This document shows positions 56,092 through 64,000 of a stretch of DNA of 64,000 bases, piece after piece. The notes under the pieces were generated by a model. It worked only from the letters and a program-made list of their open reading frames with translations, searched no databases and had not been told where the DNA came from. The stretch is from Perognathus longimembris pacificus (lineage: Eukaryota > Chordata > Mammalia > Rodentia > Heteromyidae), in assembly GCF_023159225.1 (NCBI RefSeq), contig NC_063180.1, positions 9,917,297 to 9,981,296 of the forward strand. Direction: 5' to 3'. The position numbers were made by a program, and so were the translations under genes. How positions within the stretch are numbered: the first letter of the stretch is position 1; each line of letters opens with the position of its first letter.

Positions 56092-56311
56092 TGGGCTGGG
56101 AATATGGTCTAGTGGTAGAGCACTCGCCTCGTATACATGAAGCCCTGGGTTCGATTCCCCAGCACCACATATATAGAAAATGGCCAGAAGGGGCGCTGTG
56201 GCTCAAGTGGTAGAGTGCTAGCCTTGAGCAAAAAGAAGCCAGGGACAGTGCTCAGGCCCTGAGTTCAAGCCCCAGGACTGGCCAAAATAAATAAATAAAT
56301 AAATAAATAAA
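56092..56311 (+). mobile_element. IDL-Geo SINE nested in L1-B ORF2
   Basis: TSD TAAAACGTAGTGT at 56,079-56,091 and 56,312-56,324. The tail is (AATA)n rather than pure A. Its B box GAGTTCAAGCCCC is closer to a tRNA consensus than in the other copies, and the head reads GGGAATATGGTCTAGTGG, so it may represent an earlier source variant. Confidence 0.93.
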
Positions 56312-56655
56312 TAAAACGTAGTGTCCTTTGTCTTTTTGAGTTGATTTTAATGAAAAGTTCAGCTTGTCTGAGATCAGGATGGCTACACCTGCCATTTTGG
56401 TTGGTGCATTTGCTTGGAAGATCTTGCTCCATCCTCTCATTCAGAGCCTGTTTTTGTCCCTTGCTGTAAGGTGGGTCTCTTGTAGACAACAGATGCCAAC
56501 TTTTTGTTTGTGTATCCATTATGCTAGTCTGCTCCTCTTTATTGGAGAGTTTATACCGATTATATTAGAGATCAATGATAAGAGTGTTTTTTCTCCTTCC
56601 ATTTTCTTGTTGGGCTGTTTTTTCCTCTCTTTTCTTTCTTTTTTTTCCCTTGTCT

Positions 56656-57783
56656 TTAGTGAGCTGCTCTTTCTGTTGGGATCTGGCTATTGTAGTTTCT
56701 TTGTGTTTCTGTCTGTGTGTCCTGTATGATCTCTGTTGGGTGGGATTCCCCTTTTAGTATTCGCTGTAGGGCTGTTTTTTTATTCACACACTCCTTTAGA
56801 TCCTCTCTGCTATGGAAAGATCTGCTTTTCCCTTTGAATGTGAACATCAATTTCGCTGGATATTTAATCCTAGGTTGCATATCGTTGGCCTATAGAACTT
56901 GGATGGTGTTCTTCCACTTACTTCGCTCTTGGTAGGTTTGTTTGGAGAGGTCTGCTGTTATTCAGATCCTCTTCCCATTGTAGAAAATTTCTTTCTTTGC
57001 TCTGGCTGCATTCATAATTTGCTCTTTACTCTTGAGATCTGAAGTCTTGAATATTATGTGCCTTGGGGTGGCTTTTCTGGGGTCTGACCTGCCAGGTGTC
57101 CTATAGGCTTCAGTTACCTGGATGGGGTCCCTTGTGAGATTGGGGAAGTTTTCTGCAATAACTTTATTGAAAATATGATGAAGCCCTCTTCTCTGGTGTT
57201 CAGCTCCTTCTTCTATTCCAATTATGCACAGATTATATCTCTTTTCTTTGTCCACTAGTTCCTGGATTAGTCTGCCCTGAAGCTTCACCGTTTCTTAGAG
57301 TGTGGTAATTTTCTGTTTGTTGTCGGCTGCTTCATCGTCCAAGAGAGAGATTCTGAATTCCATATGGTCAATTCGTTGTGCTGTGGATTCAATTGTGGAG
57401 TTTATGGATGTCAGAGAGCTATTTATGGTTGTCAGATCAGCTCTGATCGTGGAAATTTCTTCCTTTAAAGAGTTGTATTTTAAATTTATTTTTTCATGCA
57501 TTTCACTTCTCAGGATGTTAAGGTCTTCTTTAATGGGGGTTTGCATTGTATCCATTTTTGCTTCCATTTCTTTCTTGGCTTCCTGGATGTCCTTCAAGAC
57601 TTCCACTCTAAACTCCTGGAATTGTTTTCTGATTTTGTTTCTGACACTTTCCCTCATTTCTGTTAACATGGACTCATTTGCTTTTTCATTCTCCACCTCC
57701 TCTTCAGTCGTCCTGCTTTTTGGAGCTGGCGAGTTGGCCTGCCCTTGTATGAACTGTGTTATATTTCTTTGTGATTTGCGCAT
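56656..57783 (-). pseudogene. L1-B ORF1, broken by stops
   Basis: Start ATG at 57,783 (MRKSQRNITQF). The frame is open for 162 codons through the coiled coil, then TAA (57,295-57,297, a Gln codon in L1-A). The RRM-like core (YNLCIIGIEEG) follows, then TGA just before 56,962 and TAG near 56,890, and the C-terminal domain (YPAKLMFTF). There is no 14-residue duplication. Otherwise co-linear with L1-A ORF1. Confidence 0.92.
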
Positions 57784-60090
57784 CTGGAGATCTGTGGGTG
57801 GCTTCCCTGGTTTGGTTTTGTGCTCGTTCCCACTGGTCCATCAGTGGGAGCCTTGTGCCCTGGTGTCCTGGCTCTGGGTTTGGGTTTGGCTGTTGATCCT
57901 TGCTTCCCAATGGGTGAGCGTGACCTTCTCGGTTGTTGCTGAGGTGGTCACTCTCCCTGCACTTGGGGGCCGGTAGGTTCTGTGTCTTTCTCTGCAGGAC
58001 AGTGTCCTGCCACTGTCCTGTGCTGACCCTAGCGTGCAACTGTTGGGGGTTTGCTGGTCGCTGATTCAGTGTGGCGTGGAGGCTTAACTCTTCTTTGGTT
58101 CTTTTTTCCACTCTGTATCTTGGTCAGAGGAGCTCACCTCTCAGGCAATTTGCCTTCATGTGTGGACTGCTCTGGGGCCGGTGTTGTTGAGGTGTGTCCC
58201 ACCCACTTGTGTGAAATGCGCCAAACTGAGTTGGCACAGGCCGATGGAGAGCTCTGCCCTCCTGTGTAGGCGCACCTACCAGAGCGGGTGCTGCAGCTGT
58301 GGCCCCGCCCACCTGAGTGGGGTACGCCTACCAGAGTGGGTGCTGTCGCCGGGGCCCCGCCCACCTGTGCGCTGTGCGCCCACTACAACAGGTGCTGCCT
58401 CTCTGGCCCAGTCCACCTGAGCAGGGTATGCCTACCAGAGCTAGCCCCGGTTTGTTGGGTTGTGCTTGCGCCCCCTCGAGTCCACTGTGGGGGGCGGTAT
58501 ATGTGGGGCCCAGTGGGATCAACTGTCCAGGCATGGGTTATCCCTCAGACTGCACCTCCGCTGCAAGGAGGGCACGTGATCAGGCCCAGGTGTCCCTGCT
58601 GTGTTCGTATTGCCCACCAGTGCCTGTGATTTTAGTTGTAAAAGTCCGCGAGATCCAGGCACCTGGGGTGGAGTTTGCACTGCTGGCTGTCTCCCGGCCC
58701 CTGTTGGGAAAGGGGCAGGGCTGGTTCGGCAAGTTCAGGCTCCAGGGTGGCCTGAAGAGCATAGAGAATAAAATTGTGACCATTATGCCCCTAACACCTA
58801 TTTTGCTTCTGTACCTTTGCTTGCTAACCCATGGGGCAGTGGATAGCTACTCTGTAACCACACCCCCCCCCCCCACAGCCCTTCTGTGAACTCTGTACTA
58901 CCTGACTCTGGACATTATCTGGCACCGGGACATGATTAATTGTCCGCGCCCGGAGCCCACTGGAGGTTGGACATAACTAAGTGTCAGCTCTCAGACCCCG
59001 GCCCGGACCAGGAGGTAAGAACAGGTTGGCTCCAGGAATGTGGCTACACACCACTCCTGGAGGCCCACCTCCAGGGTTAAGGCCATCTGACCCATGCTTC
59101 AGCGGGAAGACCCAGGCCAATCCTGAGGTGACCAGTAATCTAGGGCAAATGTCAACCAATCATGTACTTGTAACCAGGGGTCTTCCTCATATTCCCTGTA
59201 CTTGTCTATAAAAGCTGTGCTGGAACTGTGCTCGGGGCCTCTCAGCATCACTGGCAATGAGTGTGCGGGGGGGGGGGACTGGGTTGGAACTCATAATAAG
59301 TGACCCTTGCAGTTTGGCTTTGACTCTGGACTCTGATGGTTGTCTTTGGGGGCCTTATAGAATCTGGGCATTACAGGCCTTGGGGCTGCTCCGCCCTTCC
59401 CCTGCTAAACTCCTGTGACTTCCCAGAGCCTGATTGGACCTTTATGCCTGATTTGGGGGTTCTTTGTTCCCTCGGTGTGGTGGGGGGGAGGGAGATCTAG
59501 CTTCTTTGTAGGGTTTGGGTCTCTGATAGCTGGTCTCCCGTTGGGGGAGGGGGTAATGGGGGACTCACTGGTCCTGGATTGTGTGTGTGTCCCACGCCGC
59601 CGTTGGTCCTTTGGGGGTGGAGTGCTGTGGTGTGGCGAAAGGTTGTAGTGCTGTTCCCGGCTCTCCCCTTCTGCACTGCTGGGTTCCCCAACCACTTACG
59701 TCCATTCCTGGTGTGGACCCGAACTTCCCGTCTCCGCCGTTGCTGTGTGTCCTGGTCCGCACTCTCCCTGGTGTCCATGGAGTCCCGCTGTCTGGACTCC
59801 GTGCTCCCGGTAGTCAGTCTGCCAATCGCTGGGTCCCCTTTCCCAGCTTGGCCCTGTTCGGGCCAGGGTCAGCTGGTGGGGGGAGGGTGCCCCGTAGATT
59901 CTCCGGCTCCGTGTGGGTTTTCGGCTCTTCTTTTTTGCTCCTTTTTGTTTTCCTGCGTTTCTCCACTGCTTCTCGCTGCTGGTTTTGCTCGGTTCTTGAT
60001 GGGGTGTTGGGTGCTGGAGTTCCCAGCTCGCTATTCAGTTGGAGCAAGGCGGGGTGCCTCCCTACTGTGACAGCGCCATCTTCCCTCTTC
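57784..60090 (-). promoter_or_regulatory. L1-B 5' UTR with tandem GC-rich units, interrupted by a solo LTR
   Basis: GC- and CpG-rich. Units of about 50-55 bp recur from about 58,264 to 58,450, each with a C(A/C)CTACCAGAG-type start, GGTGCTG and a CCCCGCCCACC-type GC box; about 3.5 units. The L1 5' end, in sense, is a GGGAAGATGGCGCTG start. Excluding the LTR at 58,753-59,375 it is longer than in L1-A. Promoter role is inferred from the family. Confidence 0.75.
58753..59375 (+). mobile_element. solo LTR nested in L1-B 5' UTR
   Basis: 623 bp from TGAAGAGCAT to GGGCATTACA, flanked by GGCC at 58,749-58,752 and 59,376-59,379. L1-A is continuous across the site. TATAAAA at 59,207-59,213 and a weak AATAAG near 59,294 set the orientation. 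C and G homopolymers lie at about 58,863 and 59,264. The 4-bp duplication suggests a gammaretrovirus-like source. No similarity seen to the LTRs at 34,932 or 39,908. Confidence 0.88.
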
Positions 60091-60106
60091 CTTATTTAAC
60101 TAATTT

Positions 60107-61965
60107 GAAAATTCTGAACTAAAATAGTAAACTATTTTAATTGCAGATTTAATCAAAGCATTTATATACTTCAGAAGACCCTAACTCACACAATATTTGA
60201 TATCAGTTTTTTCCACTCAAACTCCTTTAAGTGAATGTGAAAGTTAAAGCTTTTAAATATATTATTTGACCTAGAGAAATCATTGCGAATATAGCCAGTA
60301 ATTAAACTCTTGGTTGTAATTAATACTGTATATTATGAAAAAACAATGTGGTAGTCTTTATCAGCATAAAGGTAAAATATGAATCTCCAGATTTGATGTT
60401 TATTAAAATAATAAGCGAAAAGTAAAATAAGTAGAAAATATTTGCATCTTCTCCTCCCAACAAAGACTCTAAGTTAATTCACAATATCTATGGCACTGAA
60501 GCTCAGCAATTCTAATTTCAAGTTACTTGTTACAAATTTCAGGAACGTTCAGCACAATCAAATTAAAGATTTAAGTGTAAACTTTGGAAAATACCAAAAT
60601 GTTACCTAACACTAGATATTCTTTCTGTTTGAAAATCTCCATTTGGTTAGTTAAGCACTTTGTCCTTTGTTGCTTAGAGTCTCTTGTAGTAAACAGCATA
60701 AAGAAATTCTTTTTAACTTTAAAAAGGAAAGATTAGTCTGAGGATCTGACATAGCTCTAATACAGAAAAATGATTAACTACATAACGGGGTACAAGAAAC
60801 CCAAGACATTTTCTGGGACCCAGATAGGTCCCAGATATCAGCTTTTACAACTCCTTTAAATTTATCAGCTTTCACAAAATGCAAAATCTCAATAGAACAC
60901 AAGCTCCTCACCTTGACAAAAAAGAATAGTAAGGCAGTACAGTGTCCAAATATTTCACACCATTGAAGAGGAATAGTGTTATAGTGAAATCAAAGAGATA
61001 ACAGGACAAAAATAAACTTTGTTTTTACTTCCTTGTGTTACTATGAACAATACAAAGCAATATTGCTTTGAAAACTTCAATATTATGTATCATCAGATGA
61101 TTACTGTACTTGTTGGGAAGACCTATCTTGCATGATTTTTAAGTGATTAATCCTCCAAATAGCATTTAAATATTCTGTTAATAACTATGACTTCATCAAT
61201 TTGCCACAACTCTGTATCATCTGTATAGGAAAAGTGATGCTACTACTGTGCTTAGGACTTTCTGTGTTTATTGTATTTTTAAGAGAATTCTATTACTTTG
61301 TTGATTACGGTTGGTGAAAATATGTTTCCAGAGATATCAGAGTTAGAAAATTTGCAAATACATTTAGGCTGGCCAAGAAGATCCCAAACAAGGGCTTTCA
61401 TCTCCCCACTTGTGTAATACTTACTACGAAATTTTTTTTGAAATACAGTATTTCTTTATTGTATACCTCTCTATTTAAAAACAAAACAACACTTTTTCAA
61501 AGCAAGGCTAAAATTGTTCACTTTATCAAGTACTGGGAGATAGTTGGAAAGCATTGGGTATAAAAGCTACCTGAATGAACATGATTGTTCTCATAGTTGT
61601 ACTATAGTTTTCTCTGTATAAACAGGATTTTTTCTTGCTAAAACATGATGATTTCAAGTGTTTTTACATTTTATATTAAATTCATTAGTAAAGAAAGTTC
61701 CGTATCTGAGAAGGCATGTCATTATATTTCTGAAGAAAGAAGCAGCTCATAATTTTGAGAAAGAAAAAATCCTTTACATAATCTTTGAAAAAGACAGAGA
61801 ATTCAGACTACATGAAAATGTCTTAGTAGATCGAGCTAGAAGGGATAATAATTTTTCAGCAAAAAATGTTCTTGAAGTAATAAATATATCATTTACCCAA
61901 AAGGAGTTACTTGAAAGTAGATTATCCTACAACATCTGGTTCTTGGACTTCTTTCAGATCATTCA
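60107..61965. other. AT-rich unique sequence, no gene supported
   Basis: One 106-codon plus-strand frame (61,658-61,978) has no recognisable domain, is very rich in F, K, I and L as expected of AT-rich DNA, and runs into the L1-C 3' end. No repeats recognised. Confidence 0.5.
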
Positions 61966-61967
61966 TT

Positions 61968-64000
61968 TCTTTTTTTAATAAATTAATTTATTTGTTGTCA
62001 AATTGGTGTTCAAAGGGGTTAAAGTTTTAAGATAAGGCAGTGAGTACATTTCTTATCAAACTTGTTACCTCCTCCCTCATTTTCACGCACCTTTACCTTT
62101 CCCCATTTGCACCTCCCCCAAGTTGTACACTTGATTTAGAGCCTATTGTCTTGTGAGTATTGCCATTGCATTGGTTCACCTTTTACCCTTTGTCTCTCCA
62201 TTTTGATATTCCTCTTCCCTTCCCTAGTTCCTCTAAACATGTATACAATACCTAGGGTACCGAAATCAGTTACATTGACATCAGGGATAAAATGATACAG
62301 AAGAAAGGCAAAAGGAAAAGCATAATTTCACATCGTATGTTGAAAATAACAACTACAAACATAAAACACTTATTTCCATAAATTGGAGTTCACTTTGCTT
62401 AGCATCATCTTATGTGTGCATATGTACTAGCTATTGAGTTATTGTGATATTCTGGTACGACTATCCTAGATGTGTACTAATTATTACCAGTAAGGAAAAA
62501 CCATAGAGTTTATGTTTCTTTGAGTCTGGCTCACTTCACTTAATATGATTTTTCCCAACTGTTTCCATTTCCTTACGAATGTGGCAGCATTATTCCTTCT
62601 GATTGAAGTCTAGAATTCCATTGTGTATATGTGCCACATTTTCTTAATGCATTCATCTACTGAGGGGCATATGGGTTGGTTCCATATTTTAGTGATAGTA
62701 AATTGTGCTGCAAAGAACATAGTTGTGCTGGTAGCTTTACTGTGGTCTTGTTTGTAATCCTTTGAGCAACTGCCCAAAAGTGGGGCTGCTGTGTCATAGG
62801 TAAGTTCTATGTTAAGCCTTTTGAGAAACCTCCACACTACTTTCAACAGTTGAACTAATTTACACTCCTACCAGCAATGTTATAGGATTCCCTTTCCCTT
62901 TTGGCCACAGCCCCTACAGCATTTGTTATTATTATTTTTCCTGATAATGGACATTCTTACTTGGGTGAGGTGGAATCTCCATTTTGATTTGCATTTCTTT
63001 TATGGCCAGTGATGTTGAACACTTTTCATGTGCCTCTTGGCCATTTTTATTTCCTCTTCAGAGATGTCTCTCTAAGTCTTTAGTTGATTTCTTAAGGGGG
63101 GAGTTGTTTCTTTGAGGATTTGTTTGAAGGATTTAATTTTTTGAGTTCTATGTATATTTTATACACAGGGACCTTTTCTGCTGTATGGCCAATGAAGATC
63201 TTTGCTCATCCTGAGGGCTTTCTATTTATTTTGCAAGCCATGTCATTTGCCATGCAAAAGCTCTGCAGTTTGATGCAATCCCATTGGTCCAACATTTCTT
63301 TGATTTGTTATGTTTCTGGGCCTTTATTAAGAAAGTTTCAAACTCTACAAAGTAGCCCCTGTGTCTCTCCTATACCTTCCTGCGATATTTTCAGGTTATC
63401 TGCTTTTTCCCATGGCAAAAGGACTTTGCTTCCCTGCTTTAAGCCTCACTCTTCAGATGGTTGGAAACAGAAAAGCCATTGATTTTTGAGGATTATTTTT
63501 TATCTTGTTACATTGCCACAGTTTTGGATCAGGTCAAGTAACTTGAGAGTAGAGTCTATGGTGTGGTGAAAATACAGGATAATGCTATCTGCAAAGGGAG
63601 AGAGAGTTTAACTCATCTTTCCCTATCTGGATCCCCTTTATATTTGGCTCTTTCCTTTTTGCTCTGGCTAGTAATTCTAATACTATGTTGAAGAGTAGTA
63701 GACATCCTTGTCTTGCTCCTGATTTTAAAGGATATGGCTTTAACTTTTTGCCATTACATATAATGTTAGCTGTAAGTTTGTCATGCACCCCCTTTATTAT
63801 ATTCAGGAATGTTCCCTGGATTCATACTTTCTCCAAAACATTCATCATAAATAGGTACTGGATTTTGTCAAATGCCTTTTTTTCATGTCCATAGAAATAA
63901 TCATGTGACTCGTGTTCTTGCTTCTAATGATGCTGTGTATTACATTAATTGAGTTGCATATATTAAACCAGCTTTGAATCCCTGGAATAAAACTTATTTG
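61968..64000 (-). mobile_element. L1-C: older L1, antisense, runs off the window
   Basis: The A tail (a T/TTAATAAA run) is at 61,968-61,985, followed by 3' UTR to about 62,520 and the ORF2 C-terminus (62,610-62,846: MKVVWRFLKRLNIEL). Broken ORF2 pieces continue to the window edge, including RT words near 63,585-63,788 (SGARQGCLL, with the lead into the FADD region). Family is closer to the L1 at 47,491 than to L1-A/B, and stops are frequent. The 5' part lies outside. Confidence 0.9.

Larger units (their letters stand above)
52929..56602 (-). pseudogene. L1-B ORF2, multiply broken
   Basis: The start at 56,602 matches that of L1-A. Surviving pieces: part of the endonuclease (about 55,623-55,856), and a 397-codon RT-containing stretch (53,728-54,921) with FADD intact and TRQGCPLSP. 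The C-terminal stretch (52,929-53,564) has [14 protein letters not shown]; its normal stop is lost, so the frame runs on for about ten codons. Frameshifts, the loss of about 420 bp at about 55,232 and the SINE at 56,092 separate the pieces. Confidence 0.92.
52279..60090 (-). mobile_element. L1-B: full-length LINE-1 with nested insertions, inactive
   Basis: TSD CTTATTTAACTAATTT at 52,263-52,278 and 60,091-60,106 (16 of 16). Same family as L1-A and co-linear with it: 3' UTR, ORF2, ORF1, GC-rich 5' UTR. Nested are IDL-Geo SINEs at 52,345 and 56,092, a 237-bp unexplained block at 52,676, and a solo LTR at 58,753. About 420 bp of ORF2 is lost and replaced by a TTTA-rich stretch. Both ORFs have many stops. 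The right-hand TSD abuts the L1 5' end without extra sequence, unlike L1-A. Confidence 0.95.

Noticed and set aside
61658..61978. 106-codon plus-strand open frame as a possible gene
   Set aside because: Very AT-rich, residue use fits random AT-rich DNA, no domain, no splice context, and it runs into the L1-C tail.

Overview
The window comes from a mammalian nuclear genome, almost certainly a rodent of the superfamily Geomyoidea (kangaroo rats, pocket mice, pocket gophers). The main clue is a dimeric SINE present in ten clean copies. Its left half is ID-like (tRNA-Ala derived). Its right half is a second tRNA-like unit that matches the published description of IDL-Geo, a family reported only from Geomyoidea. 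Rodent L1 elements, B1-like sequence, AT-rich unique DNA and microsatellites agree with this. I see no host protein-coding exon, no tRNA or rRNA gene and no CRISPR. It reads as an intergenic or deep intronic stretch built from layers of retroelements.

Layout. Bases 1-10,500 are mostly unique DNA with old L1 3' UTR scraps, a tandem cluster of SINEs (6,904-7,745) and microsatellites. Bases 10,536-17,111 hold L1-A, a full-length minus-strand L1 with a perfect 13-bp target-site duplication (TSD). Its ORF2 is broken by only one nonsense codon, and it carries about 150 bp of extra 5' sequence that includes a piece of a Geo SINE. Bases 17,100-34,900 are unique DNA with many SINEs and three L1 3' ends that each carry an inverted 5' part (twin priming). 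Bases 34,932-41,645 are an old class I endogenous retrovirus (ERV). It has two LTRs, a tRNA-His-like primer site, broken gag, pro and pol, almost no env, and a foreign solo LTR inserted in the integrase region. Bases 41,650-52,260 are unique DNA, SINEs, a minimal L1 3' end with a 15-bp TSD and a fourth twin-primed L1. Bases 52,279-60,090 hold L1-B, a second full-length minus-strand L1 (16-bp TSD) with four nested events: two IDL-Geo SINEs, a 623-bp solo LTR and an unexplained 237-bp block. Bases 61,968-64,000 are an older L1 that runs off the end of the window.

How the parts relate. IDL-Geo and B1-Geo SINEs have no coding capacity and depend on L1 ORF2 protein. Their A-rich tails and 12-17 bp TSDs are those of L1-mediated insertion. 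The nesting gives relative ages: B1-Geo composite SINEs and old L1 ends are oldest, then the ERV and the L1-A/L1-B family, then IDL-Geo SINEs and solo LTRs. I found no undescribed molecular system. The most interesting signals are the apparent 5' transduction on L1-A, tandem GC-rich units in the L1 5' UTR, four twin-primed L1 copies, two co-segregating IDL-Geo sublineages, and the unexplained insert in L1-B. All family assignments are from reading the sequence, with no database search.
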